A stretch of DNA of 20,535 nt from CAWVWD01 sp965662365 (GCA_965662365.1 CBFIHR010000078.1:1-20535); one strand, 5' to 3'; positions 7,199 to 15,116 are shown, counted from the first letter of the stretch. Numbers and translations are program-made. The notes: a model not told the origin generated them from the letters alone.

Positions 7199-7206
7199 TA
7201 TCTTTG
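7199..7206 (+). promoter_or_regulatory. Candidate -7 promoter element upstream of the PrsW gene
   Basis: TATCTTTG matches TAnnTTTG and lies 26 nt before the start codon. A TTG at 7182-7184 is only 14 nt upstream, closer than usual for a -33 element, so this is tentative. Confidence 0.35.
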
Positions 7207-7232
7207 AATAATAATCATTCAAAATAACTTCA

Positions 7233-8018
7233 ATGATAGATATACTAAATTTAGCATTAGCGACTTTGCCTGGTTTATTGATAGCCATTTATATCTATTA
7301 TAAAGATATACACGACAAAGAACCGCATAAATACTTGATTTGGTGTTTCTTTTTTGGAGCATTGAGTACACTGCCAGCGATTTGGTTAGAACGCTGGGGA
7401 ATGAGCCTGGGATATGATGTGTCGCCGAATATTGTAACGACAGCGATTTTTGCTTTTGTCGTAGTCGGGGGCAGTGAGGAGTTCGTCAAATATGTTTTTT
7501 TAAGAGGGTATATTTATGACAAAAGTGAGTTTGATGAACCGCTGGACGGCATTGTTTACGCTGTGATGATAGGAATGGGATTTGCGACTTTAGAAAACAT
7601 TCTTTATGCAATTAACTACGGTATTCAGACGACAATCATGAGAGCATTTACTGCTGTGCCTGCTCATGCGTCCTTTGCCGTGATAATGGGTTATTATGTT
7701 GGTTTGGCGAAGTTTTCGGATATTAATAAAATACAGTTACTACTACAAGGGTTAATCGGTGCGATTGTCTTACATGGAGCGTATGATTTTTTTATTTTTC
7801 AAAAAAATTATCCTGCCTTAGCTGGTCTGACGATGGTCACCTTGATTATCGGAATTATTTTGAGCAGAAGAATGATTAAAATTCATCAAGAAATGTCGCC
7901 ATTTAATACGACACAAACAGCTGAAGATACAATTATCAGTAATGAATTTGATTTTATCCCGGACGAATCCAACAATCCACATTCGTCAGAAGGTAATGAT
8001 GATTATACTTTAATGTAA
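7233..8018 (+). CDS. PrsW family intramembrane metalloprotease
   Basis: A 261-residue integral membrane protein with about seven hydrophobic segments. It has the PrsW motifs: EE-x-x-K at Glu82-Glu83-Lys86, F-x-x-x-E-N at 117-122 (FATLEN), a histidine in PAHASFAVIMGYYVG (His145), and HGAYDF with His181 and Asp185. In Bacillus subtilis PrsW makes the first cut in the anti-sigma factor RsiW, and the wider family shares the CPBP/Abi membrane-protease fold. The substrate here is unknown: no sigma or anti-sigma gene is in the window. A loop of about 30 residues rich in Asp, Glu and Asn at the C-terminus is cytoplasmic or periplasmic and not conserved. The upstream gap is about 75 bases, so it may also be read from the glycosyltransferase transcript. 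Confidence 0.88.
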   Translation: MIDILNLALATLPGLLIAIYIYYKDIHDKEPHKYLIWCFFFGALSTLPAIWLERWGMSLGYDVSPNIVTTAIFAFVVVGGSEEFVKYVFLRGYIYDKSEFDEPLDGIVYAVMIGMGFATLENILYAINYGIQTTIMRAFTAVPAHASFAVIMGYYVGLAKFSDINKIQLLLQGLIGAIVLHGAYDFFIFQKNYPALAGLTMVTLIIGIILSRRMIKIHQEMSPFNTTQTAEDTIISNEFDFIPDESNNPHSSEGNDDYTLM

Positions 8019-8217
8019 AAAATCAAGACTCTAACCATTTTCATAAATAGTTAATTCAGTGATTAATTTAACAGTTCCTTATTCAGTAGTTTCTATATTA
8101 AAAAATAGTTGTAAACGATTGATTTTAAAAGCGATATGAATTATATACGGTTAGCGGTCAATTGGCTAATCTACAATTTTATAATATTAAAAACACTAAC
8201 AAATTAATTAGTATAAA

Positions 8218-9102
8218 ATGATACACATATTAGATCTTAAATTTTTAGGGCTGGATGAAGCAATTGCAGCCTTTTTGGTAGAAACAAGTGAAGGGCCAGT
8301 TTTAGTCGAAACGGGACCACATTCCGTAAATGGTAATTTGGAACAAGAAATCGAACGTTGTGGTTTTAAAATGGCTGATATTCAACATGTTTTTATTACA
8401 CACATTCATTTTGACCATGCTGGAGGAGCGTGGGCTTTAGCTCAACAAGGAGCAACGATTTATCTGCATCCTTTCGGAAAACGTCACCTTGGCGAACCCT
8501 CAAAATTATACGCTTCCGCAAAACGGATTTATCAAGACAAAATGGAAACTTTGTGGGGTAAAATGGAAGCCATTGATGAGGAAAAATTGCAAACTGTTGA
8601 ACATGGCGAAAGTATAACGATTGGTGATACGACTTTTACGGCACAACACACGCCTGGTCATGCAGTGCATCATATTGCTTGGCAAGTTGACGATAATTTA
8701 TTTGCGGGCGATGTTGCTGGTGTGAAAATCGCCAAAGGAATTGTCGTACCGCCGTGTCCACCGCCGGATATTAATATTGAAGACTGGGTAGCGTCAATTA
8801 ATCTCATTCGAGGTTTAGATATTAAAGCCTTGTATTTGACACATTTTAATAAAATTACGAACATCACGGAACATCTGGAGGCGTTAGAAAAAATGCTTTG
8901 GGACTGGGCAAACTGGATGAAGCCGCATTATGAAAATGGAACGGAACAAAAAGAAATTGTCCCTCAGTTCATGGAATATACTAAGCAACAATTGCTTAAT
9001 CATGGCTTGAATGAAGAAGAAATCAAACAATACGAAGCCGCAAATCCTTCATGGATGAGTGTGGCCGGTTTGATGCGTTATTGGAATAAACGAAATGTGT
9101 AA
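8218..9102 (+). CDS. Metallo-beta-lactamase-fold hydrolase
   Basis: A 294-residue cytoplasmic protein without a signal peptide. It has the full binuclear metal site: HIHFDH at 62-67, His148 in TPGH, Asp165 in GDVAG and His209 in LTHF. The N-terminal strands (MIHILDLKFLG, GPVLVETGP) are typical of glyoxalase II-like and ribonuclease Z-like hydrolases in this superfamily. The C-terminal 80 residues are helical and Trp-rich. The cysteine-proline patch VPPCPPPD (177-184) beside the active site may shape the substrate pocket. It is probably a thioester or phosphodiester hydrolase, but the substrate cannot be read off. The 199-base gap before it holds no gene; a short imperfect inverted repeat lies near 8152-8172. 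Confidence 0.88.
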   Translation: MIHILDLKFLGLDEAIAAFLVETSEGPVLVETGPHSVNGNLEQEIERCGFKMADIQHVFITHIHFDHAGGAWALAQQGATIYLHPFGKRHLGEPSKLYASAKRIYQDKMETLWGKMEAIDEEKLQTVEHGESITIGDTTFTAQHTPGHAVHHIAWQVDDNLFAGDVAGVKIAKGIVVPPCPPPDINIEDWVASINLIRGLDIKALYLTHFNKITNITEHLEALEKMLWDWANWMKPHYENGTEQKEIVPQFMEYTKQQLLNHGLNEEEIKQYEAANPSWMSVAGLMRYWNKRNV

Positions 9103-9166
9103 TAATGTAACATTTGATGTGATTGTTACGATAATTATCGGGTTATTTTTTAAAAGATTGATTATC

Positions 9167-9194
9167 TTTCGAGTGTGTAAAAAATATACATTTG
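9167..9194 (+). promoter_or_regulatory. Candidate Bacteroidota promoter for the MscS gene
   Basis: TACATTTG at 9187-9194 matches the TAnnTTTG -7 element; a TTTC at 9167-9170 sits about 17 nt upstream as a weak -33. The start codon is about 78 nt downstream, leaving a long leader. Confidence 0.4.
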
Positions 9195-9272
9195 TAGGAA
9201 ATTAAAGAGCCTTTGTCAATAGCTTAACGCTTATTTACAGGACTTTTTGTTTAAAATAAAATTTAAAATATC

Positions 9273-10088
9273 ATGCAAGAGTATTTAGATTCTTTTTTAG
9301 AGCTACTAAATCAACCAGATAGTACGATCGGAAAAGTTATTGGAGGTATCATCGTCTTAGTAGTCGGTTGGTGGGTCGTAGGAATGATTACAAGAGTAGC
9401 GGGTAATGTGCTTAACCGTTCAAAAGTAGATGCTTCTCTGAAAAGCTTTATGATGTCTTTAGTGAGTGTTTCATTAAAGGTATTGGTGATTATTTCTGCT
9501 GTGACAACAGCCGGAGTGGAGACAACTTCATTTGTTGCTATTTTGGGGGCGGCTTCATTTGCGATCGGTTTAGCATTGCAAGGTAGTTTGGCGAATTTTG
9601 CTGGTGGTGCATTGATTTTATTTTTCAAACCTTACAAAGTAGGTGATTTAGTGGAGGCACAAGGTTTTAAAGGTGTGGTGAAAGAAATTCAAATTTTTAA
9701 TACCATTTTGGCTGCTCCTGGTGGCAAGAAAATGATCGTTCCGAATGGTGCTATCTCAAATGGTGCAATTACCAACTTTACAGAAGGAGACGGAAATGTC
9801 GTTTTAGCTTTGACGTTTGGTATTGGTTATACAGACGATATTGATAAAGCCAGAGCTGTGATTGAGCAAGTAGTGGCAAGTTGTCCTTTTATTAAACAAG
9901 ACAATGAGCCATTGATAAAAATATCAGAGCTGGCAGATAGTTCAGTAAACTTTTTAGTCGCTTCAGATGTAACCGTCGCAACTTATTGGGACGCACATTT
10001 CTACATGCACGAATATATTAAGAAAGAATTTGATAAAGCAGGAATCGGTATTCCTTATCCTCAAATGGATGTACACGTTCATAATTAA
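9273..10088 (+). CDS. mscS: Small-conductance mechanosensitive channel (MscS family)
   Basis: A 271-residue inner-membrane channel that opens under membrane tension and protects against hypo-osmotic shock. Three transmembrane helices are visible: about 20-41, 60-82 and the pore helix TM3 (about 90-118) with its Ala/Gly pattern AIGLALQGSLANFAGGALI. The MscS beta domain follows with FKPYKVGDLVEAQGFKGVV, then IVPNGAISNGAITNF, and the alpha/beta C-terminal domain ends at VHVHN. Length and topology match the minimal E. coli MscS type rather than the long MscK/MscM types. It has its own promoter candidate and a strong terminator, so it is likely monocistronic. Confidence 0.93.
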   Translation: MQEYLDSFLELLNQPDSTIGKVIGGIIVLVVGWWVVGMITRVAGNVLNRSKVDASLKSFMMSLVSVSLKVLVIISAVTTAGVETTSFVAILGAASFAIGLALQGSLANFAGGALILFFKPYKVGDLVEAQGFKGVVKEIQIFNTILAAPGGKKMIVPNGAISNGAITNFTEGDGNVVLALTFGIGYTDDIDKARAVIEQVVASCPFIKQDNEPLIKISELADSSVNFLVASDVTVATYWDAHFYMHEYIKKEFDKAGIGIPYPQMDVHVHN

Positions 10089-10112
10089 CGGTCGCTTTGC
10101 TAACGATTTTTC

Positions 10113-10144
10113 AAGCCATTGATTCTCCAAAGAGTCAATGGCTT
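10113..10144 (+). terminator. Intrinsic terminator of the MscS gene
   Basis: A 14-bp stem with one G-U pair (10113-10126 with 10131-10144), a CCAA loop and a following T-rich tract. It lies 24 bases after the stop codon. Confidence 0.88.
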
Positions 10145-10244
10145 TTATTTTTACTAATATTCAAATATTTAATTTTTAATCCGTTTAAAAATTCTATTCA
10201 TCGTTAAAAATGACACTTTAACCTAATAATAGGTCGTATTTAAG

Positions 10245-10286
10245 TACTTTGTATTGCATAGTACTAAAGGATTGCTTTACTTTGTA
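10245..10286 (+). promoter_or_regulatory. Promoter and probable PadR operator of the PadR-PspC operon
   Basis: TTG at 10254-10256 and TTACTTTG at 10277-10284 are separated by 20 nt and fit the Bacteroidota TTG / TAnnTTTG promoter with one mismatch. The nonamer TACTTTGTA occurs twice in direct orientation, at 10245-10253 (on the -33 side) and 10278-10286 (on the -7). AGTACT also occurs twice, at 10243-10248 and 10260-10265. A repressor binding these repeats would cover the promoter; PadR proteins commonly autoregulate, so the downstream PadR is the likely binder. Confidence 0.5.
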
Positions 10287-10360
10287 GTATCAAAAACGAA
10301 ATAATCAACTAAAAAACGAGTTAAAAAACTGATTTAATCAATAATGAAAACGTAGAAATT

Positions 10361-10729
10361 ATGAATAACGATATTCAAAAAATTGTAGAGAAAACGCAAA
10401 AACAACTTCGGAGAGGGATTTTGGAGTTATGTGTTTTATCTATTATTTCAGAAAAAGAGGCCTATCCATCGGATATTATTGAGCGATTAGAGAAAGCGAA
10501 AATGATTGTAGTCGAAGGGACTTTGTACCCTTTACTCACTCGATTAAAAAATGCTGGATTACTCTCTTATAGTTGGCGGGAATCTAACGCTGGCCCTCCA
10601 AGAAAATATTTTCAACTCACTGAAAAAGGCGAAGATTTTTTGATAGAACTTAAAAAATCATGGAACGATTTGGTTTTAGGCGTAGAATCAATTTTGATAA
10701 CCGAAACAACGAGAACAGAAACAACTTAA
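10361..10729 (+). CDS. PadR family transcriptional regulator
   Basis: A 122-residue winged-helix regulator. The PadR motifs are LRRGILELCVLSIIS (16-30), the recognition region EGTLYPLLTRLKNAGLLS (52-69) and the wing SWRESNAGPPRKYFQLTEKG (71-90). The C-terminal dimerisation helix is short, as in the PadR subfamily-1 type found beside PspC-domain proteins. These proteins bind DNA as dimers and usually repress their own operon. It lies 12 bases before the PspC gene, so both are on one transcript. The repeats in its promoter are good operator candidates. A Thr/Glu-rich tail of about ten residues is unstructured. The inducing signal is unknown, though envelope stress is the usual theme for such pairs. 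Confidence 0.92.
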   Translation: MNNDIQKIVEKTQKQLRRGILELCVLSIISEKEAYPSDIIERLEKAKMIVVEGTLYPLLTRLKNAGLLSYSWRESNAGPPRKYFQLTEKGEDFLIELKKSWNDLVLGVESILITETTRTETT

Positions 10730-10741
10730 ACAACTAAAAAA

Positions 10742-11386
10742 ATGAATAAGACTTTCAATATTAATCTTGGTGGATATCCTTTCACAATTGATGACGATGC
10801 GTTTGAACATCTGAAGCAATACACCGATGCTTTGCGAAAACATTTTCAAACCTACGAGGGGGCAGACGAAATTATCAGCGATATAGAATCTCGTATGGCA
10901 GAATTGTTTAATAATCGATTAGAAAATCGCAGTATTCTGAATATCAATGATGTTCAAGCAGCAATCGCACGAATGGGAACGCCAGAGGATTTCGGGGCAG
11001 ATGCCCTATTTGAAGACGATTTAAAATATGGAAAATCTGAATCAAAGTATAATTATAAGACTGGAAAACGCCTTTATATCAACCCTGATGATAAGGTAAT
11101 TGCTGGTGTTTGTTCGGGGTTGTCGGCTTACTTTGGTGTCGAAGATCCTGTTTGGTTACGCATCGCTTTTGCTTTATTAGCTTTTGGCTCGGTTGGCGTT
11201 ATTATTCCAGTGTATATTGTTTTGATGATTATTTTGCCAAAAGCAGAAACGGCTTCTCAAAAATTAGAAATGCGTGGCGAACCGATTGACGTTAACAGTA
11301 TTGCGAAAGCAGTTGAAAACGGAATTGACAATATTTCAAATACGATTACACAATTGACGGACGAATTCACAAAGAAGAAAAAATGA
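10742..11386 (+). CDS. PspC domain membrane protein
   Basis: A 214-residue protein. Residues 1-85 form a helical N-terminal domain with DADEIISDIESRMAELF-like features typical of Bacteroidota PspC proteins. Residues 108-168 are the PspC domain: YINPDDKVIAGVCSGLSAYFG, then DPVWLRIAFALL and two hydrophobic segments ending in a proline (IILPKAE). PspC belongs to the phage-shock type membrane-stress response; in Bacteroidota it is usually paired with a PadR repressor, as here. The C-terminus is a charged helix, likely cytoplasmic. The operon ends with a terminator at 11471-11500. There is no PspA or PspB in the window. Confidence 0.9.
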   Translation: MNKTFNINLGGYPFTIDDDAFEHLKQYTDALRKHFQTYEGADEIISDIESRMAELFNNRLENRSILNINDVQAAIARMGTPEDFGADALFEDDLKYGKSESKYNYKTGKRLYINPDDKVIAGVCSGLSAYFGVEDPVWLRIAFALLAFGSVGVIIPVYIVLMIILPKAETASQKLEMRGEPIDVNSIAKAVENGIDNISNTITQLTDEFTKKKK

Positions 11387-11470
11387 AGGGCATAAGCGTC
11401 GGTAATATTCAGTTGGCACTTGGTAGATCATAAAATTTTAACACATCATAAGTGTTATATTGGCATTTAT

Positions 11471-11500
11471 AAAGGTGAAGTATTGGCTTCACCTTTTTTT
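11471..11500 (+). terminator. Intrinsic terminator of the PadR-PspC operon
   Basis: A perfect 10-bp stem (11471-11480 with 11487-11496), a 6-nt loop and a run of seven Ts. It separates this operon from the metal-uptake locus. Confidence 0.92.
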
Positions 11501-11514
11501 ATTAAAATTTAGTT

Positions 11515-11535
11515 AAATGCAACAATGTTGCATTT
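11515..11535. promoter_or_regulatory. 21-bp palindrome, probable Fur/Zur-family operator
   Basis: A perfect inverted repeat with 10-bp arms around one central base (left arm AAATGCAACA). The size and symmetry suit a dimeric Fur-family repressor. It lies 8 bases upstream of the -7 candidate TATCTTTG (11543-11550), where a -33 element would sit. The regulator encoded at 14703-15107, at the end of this gene group, is the obvious binder. The metal is inferred, not shown. Confidence 0.65.
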
Positions 11536-11542
11536 GTTTACT

Positions 11543-11550
11543 TATCTTTG
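11543..11550 (+). promoter_or_regulatory. -7 promoter element of the lipoprotein/TonB-receptor genes
   Basis: TATCTTTG matches TAnnTTTG exactly and is followed after 50 bases by the lipoprotein ATG. There is no good TTG at the usual distance; the palindrome occupies that place. Confidence 0.5.
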
Positions 11551-11600
11551 TGTTGTCTTTTGAAATAAATTATTTAAACACAATGTATAACTAATCAAAC

Positions 11601-12161
11601 ATGAAAGGATTACATTTTTTATCAATTGCTTTATTAGGAATTATTTTGACGGTCTCATCATGCTCAGTCGATGAGCCTTTACCCGTCAACGAAGAGGAAG
11701 TTATCACGACTTTGCGTTATGTTCTAACCCCTACTGGAGGTGGAGATGCAGTTATCTTTGAGTTTCAAGATTTGGACGGTGACGGTGGAGATGATCCGAT
11801 TATTACGAATGGTACTTTAGCAGCAAATACGGCTTACTCTGGAAGTATTGAGTTATTAAATGAAGCGGAAAGTCCTGTTGAAGATATTACCGTAGAAATT
11901 AGAGCGGAAGCAGAAGCACACCAGTTTTTTTATGCAACAACAGCAACAGATTTGACGATCGGTTACAATGATGCAGATACGAACAATCAGCCAATTGGTT
12001 TAGAAACTGCAGTCAATACAGGTGCTGCAACAACGGGTACTTTGACGATTACTTTACGTCACGAGCCTTTGAAATCTGCGGATAACGTGGCAAATGGCGA
12101 CATCACTAATGCGGGTGGCGAAACTGATATTGAAGTGACTTTTGACGTGACGATTCAATAA
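11601..12161 (+). CDS. Surface-type lipoprotein of a metal-uptake locus
   Basis: A 186-residue lipoprotein. The signal ends in the lipobox VSSC (Cys21), followed by SVDEP and an acidic stretch NEEE, compatible with the acidic export signal that sends Bacteroidota lipoproteins to the cell surface. The mature part repeats a beta pattern with TPTGGGDAVIFEFQDLDGDGGDDP, then LNEAESPVEDIT, AEAHQFFY, TLRHEP and a conserved end GDITNAGGETDIEVTF. I recognise this type as a Bacteroidota protein found beside TonB receptors, but no biochemical function is known to me. The Asp/Gly-rich loop may bind a cation. It is the first gene after the palindromic operator, so a surface metal-binding role is plausible. 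A hairpin at 12183-12212 separates it from the receptor gene. Confidence 0.75.
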   Translation: MKGLHFLSIALLGIILTVSSCSVDEPLPVNEEEVITTLRYVLTPTGGGDAVIFEFQDLDGDGGDDPIITNGTLAANTAYSGSIELLNEAESPVEDITVEIRAEAEAHQFFYATTATDLTIGYNDADTNNQPIGLETAVNTGAATTGTLTITLRHEPLKSADNVANGDITNAGGETDIEVTFDVTIQ

Positions 12162-12182
12162 TATAAAGATTAAAAATAATTC

Positions 12183-12212
12183 TCGTCATTCCGACCTACC
12201 TCGGAATGACGA
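12183..12212. repeat. Palindromic repeat hairpin, CGTCATTCC type
   Basis: A perfect 12-bp stem (12183-12194 with 12201-12212) with a 6-nt loop. The arm TCGTCATTCCGA resembles an intergenic repeat word seen widely in bacterial genomes. No T-run follows, so it is more a transcript-stabilising or attenuating structure than a full terminator. An ATG at 12206 inside the right arm is in frame with the receptor gene. Confidence 0.75.
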
Positions 12213-12250
12213 AAGTTATTGGAATCAGATTTAAAATAAATCCAAACCTT

Positions 12251-14569
12251 TTGAAAAAACACTTTTTATATATTATTTTTCTTGTTTGGCTTTCGCCAAT
12301 AATAGCTCTTGGGCAAGATTGTAACTTTTCGATTTCGGGAAAAGTTATGGATAAAGAGGAGCAAGAGCCGTTGATTGGAGCAAATATTGTGATCTCGGGG
12401 ACAACTACTGGCGTAGCAAGCGATTTAGACGGTAATTTCAAGTTAGATAATCTTTGTGAAGGGATTTATGAATTAGAATTTAGTTACATAGGCAAAAAAA
12501 CAATCTCACATTCGATTGACCTAAAAAAAAACGTAGAACTTTCTGTCCAATTAGAAGCATTCGCAATAGAGTTAGTGGAACTTATTAACTGGGCCCCTCG
12601 ACCAAACGATAATGCTACACAAACTTACCTTATTAATCAAACGGTTATTGATGAAAATACAAATGGAAATTTAGCGGAATTAACGGCAAAAATGGTTGGT
12701 GTTAGTGTTCTAAAAAATGGAAATTCTATTGGTAAACCAATTGTTCATGGTTTATATGGCAATCGTTTAGCGATTTTGAATAATGGAATAACGCAAAGTG
12801 GACAACAATGGGGAAACGATCATGCACCTGAAATTGACCCTTTATCATCAAATCGGATTTATGTTTTTAAAGGGGTTTCTACATTAGAATATCAAGGAAA
12901 TACTTTTGGAAATCTTGTTATGACAGAATCTGTTATAACAACTTCTAAAAAACTGAAAGGTGTCGTCAATACTTTTTATGAAAGTAATGGACGAGGAACA
13001 GGTTTGAATATAGAATTGCAAGGAAATGAATGGAAAAGCGGTTTTAAATGGAAAATCAACGGAACAATTAAAAAAAGTGGCGATAAACACACACCAAATT
13101 ATTATTTAAACAATACTGGTCACGAAGAAGCAAATTTATCATTACAACTGGAGAAAGCCTGGTCAATCGATTGGTCAAGTGAGTTATATATTAGTACTTT
13201 CAACACGACTTTAGGGATTTTGCGAGGTTCTCATATTGGAAACTTAACAGATTTAGAATTGGCATTAAATCGTGACGAACCGTTTTTTACGGAATCTGAT
13301 TTTTCTTATGAAATAGAAGCACCGAAGCAACAGGTCAATCATAATTTACTAAAGTTTACGACAACTTATAGTAACGGTTTTAATAGTATATTGAGATTGA
13401 CGTATGCAACTCAATTGAATAATCGAAAGGAATTTGATGTACGAAGAAGTGGAAGAACGGATATTCCTGCGTTGAGTTTAAGACAATGGACGAATTTTTT
13501 TGAAACAAAATTTGAACATAATTTTGATAATTTTATAGAATTAAAAACTGGAGTTCAGCTAAATATTGTTGATAATCAGAACAATCCAGAAACAGGGATT
13601 TTGCCATTAATTCCTGATTATTTGAATACAGAAACTGGTGCTTTTGTTACGTTAAAGCAGGATTTTGCAATGGAAACAGGACACTGGGAAATCGGTGCAA
13701 GATATGATAACGTGCGTCAAAGTGTAGCGACTTTTACACAAACGATTCCTCGTGAAGTGGCTTTTTATGATAATCGTTTTCATAATTTTAGTGCAAATGC
13801 TGGATTGGTATTAAAAAAAGATTTTGGAGATATTACTTATAATATTGGTTTAGGCAGTCGAAATCCTGCAATCAATGAATTGTATAGTTTTGGGTTACAT
13901 CAAGGCGTTAGTAGTATTGAAGAAGGGAATATTGATTTGAAAACGGAACAAGGCATCAAGACGACTTTATCTTATGAAAAACATAAAACAGATAAATGGA
14001 ACGTCTCGGTTTTGGCGTATTATCAACATTTTCAAAACTATATTTTCCTCAATCCGCAAGATGAATTTCGATTAACGATTCGTGGTGCATTTCCTGTTTT
14101 TCGCTACGAACAAACGAATGCACAGATTTATGGTTTAGATGCTGTCGTGACTTATTATTTTAATAAAAAACTGAAAGCAACTGCGAGTTATAGTTTTATA
14201 AAAGGTGATGATTTAACTAATGATTTACCTTTAATAAATATACCTTCTAATAATTTATTCGCAACTTTGAGATACGAATTACCAAATTTAAAAAAGCTCA
14301 AAAATAATGTTTTAGAACTCAATAACCGCTACGTTTTTGAGCAACAAAATTTGCTACCTTCGCAAGATTTTGTCTTGCCTCCAACGGCGTATAACTTAGT
14401 CGGGGCGAAGTTTTCCACGAAAGTGGATTTTGATAAAACAGCTTTTAAATTATATGTCAAAGTTGATAATTTATTGAATGTCGAATATCGAGATTATCTG
14501 AATCGTCAGCGGTATTTTGCTGATGATTTAGGTCGAAATATTATCGTTGGTGCAAATTTTAATTTTTAA
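12251..14569 (+). CDS. TonB-dependent outer-membrane receptor, ZnuD-like
   Basis: From TTG 12251 this is a 772-residue receptor. A signal peptide (KKHFLYIIFLVWLSPIIALGQ) is followed by a carboxypeptidase-regulatory-like domain (about 25-110: ISGKVMDKEEQEPLIGANI, then a DGNF turn), a plug domain (about 120-225) and a beta-barrel ending in the terminal phenylalanine FNF. The plug has GKPIVHGLYGNRLAILNNG and then GNDHAPEIDP, a DHA-x-x-ID pattern shared by ZnuD-type zinc receptors and their Bacteroidota relatives. Histidines are scattered in barrel loops rather than forming long runs. Neighbours support metal import: a Fur/Zur-type regulator downstream and an operator upstream. Iron, heme or copper substrates cannot be excluded. 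An ATG at 12206 gives 15 extra residues before the signal peptide and is less likely. Confidence 0.88.
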   Translation: MKKHFLYIIFLVWLSPIIALGQDCNFSISGKVMDKEEQEPLIGANIVISGTTTGVASDLDGNFKLDNLCEGIYELEFSYIGKKTISHSIDLKKNVELSVQLEAFAIELVELINWAPRPNDNATQTYLINQTVIDENTNGNLAELTAKMVGVSVLKNGNSIGKPIVHGLYGNRLAILNNGITQSGQQWGNDHAPEIDPLSSNRIYVFKGVSTLEYQGNTFGNLVMTESVITTSKKLKGVVNTFYESNGRGTGLNIELQGNEWKSGFKWKINGTIKKSGDKHTPNYYLNNTGHEEANLSLQLEKAWSIDWSSELYISTFNTTLGILRGSHIGNLTDLELALNRDEPFFTESDFSYEIEAPKQQVNHNLLKFTTTYSNGFNSILRLTYATQLNNRKEFDVRRSGRTDIPALSLRQWTNFFETKFEHNFDNFIELKTGVQLNIVDNQNNPETGILPLIPDYLNTETGAFVTLKQDFAMETGHWEIGARYDNVRQSVATFTQTIPREVAFYDNRFHNFSANAGLVLKKDFGDITYNIGLGSRNPAINELYSFGLHQGVSSIEEGNIDLKTEQGIKTTLSYEKHKTDKWNVSVLAYYQHFQNYIFLNPQDEFRLTIRGAFPVFRYEQTNAQIYGLDAVVTYYFNKKLKATASYSFIKGDDLTNDLPLINIPSNNLFATLRYELPNLKKLKNNVLELNNRYVFEQQNLLPSQDFVLPPTAYNLVGAKFSTKVDFDKTAFKLYVKVDNLLNVEYRDYLNRQRYFADDLGRNIIVGANFNF

Positions 14570-14702
14570 TTGGATTCGGATGTAGAATAACGCAGAATAT
14601 TATTGACAATTAAAATAACTTATTTTTTAATTACTTTTAGTAGTCTAAAAATATTCAAAGAATTGAATAAAATCAAGTTCCGAATCACGAACTACAACAA
14701 AA

Positions 14703-15107
14703 ATGAATTTTAAAAATATACTACAAGCGAGGGATTTGAAAGCGACTTCAAAGCGACTTGAAGTGTTGCAGACGATTGCGGATTATGGAAGTGCGATGCC
14801 TTATTCGGAATTACAAAAAGCACTGACGAATTTTGATAGAGTGACTTTGTATCGAAACATCAATACGTTGATGGATAAAGGGGTAATTCACAAGGCTTCG
14901 ACTCGTGGACAAGAAACTTACTATGCGATTTGTTCGCATCATTGCACGGCTGAACATCACAATCATCAACACATTCACTTTAAATGTACAAGTTGTAAAG
15001 AGGTATCGTGTATGGAAATCGATGACCATATTTCAGTACAAATTCCTAATGTTCAAATTCAAAATATCGAAATCGAAGCATCAGGAATTTGCGAAAATTG
15101 TCGGTAA
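14703..15107 (+). CDS. Fur-family metal-dependent repressor, probably Zur-like
   Basis: A 134-residue protein of the Fur family. The winged-helix DNA-binding domain contains LKATSKRLEVLQTI (12-25) and the recognition helix DRVTLYRNINTL (45-56). The metal-sensing region has a His-rich stretch from 79 to 93 (HHCTAEHHNHQHIHFK), then Cys95-x-x-Cys98 and Cys130-x-x-Cys133 for structural zinc. Family members use Zn, Fe, Mn or peroxide sensing; position beside a ZnuD-like receptor favours zinc. It probably binds the palindrome at 11515-11535 when metal is plentiful. The gene lies 133 bases after the receptor, so it may have its own promoter, though I see none. It ends 9 bases from the convergent DUF5989 gene with no terminator between. 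Confidence 0.9.
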   Translation: MNFKNILQARDLKATSKRLEVLQTIADYGSAMPYSELQKALTNFDRVTLYRNINTLMDKGVIHKASTRGQETYYAICSHHCTAEHHNHQHIHFKCTSCKEVSCMEIDDHISVQIPNVQIQNIEIEASGICENCR

Positions 15108-15116
15108 GAATATTGA

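Noticed and set aside
8152..8172. Short heptamer-like inverted repeat near the metallo-hydrolase promoter
   Set aside because: TTAGC/GCTAA pairing over five bases with a few heptamer-like words is suggestive of a degraded element, but too short to separate from chance.
9129..9140. 12-nt palindrome CGATAATTATCG after the metallo-hydrolase gene
   Set aside because: Considered as a Fur-type box or terminator. The stem is only four pairs with an AATT loop, and the gene context gives no metal link, so it is probably chance in AT-rich DNA.
12206..12250. TonB receptor start at ATG 12206
   Set aside because: This ATG is inside the right arm of a hairpin and would put 15 residues before an otherwise perfect signal peptide beginning at TTG 12251.
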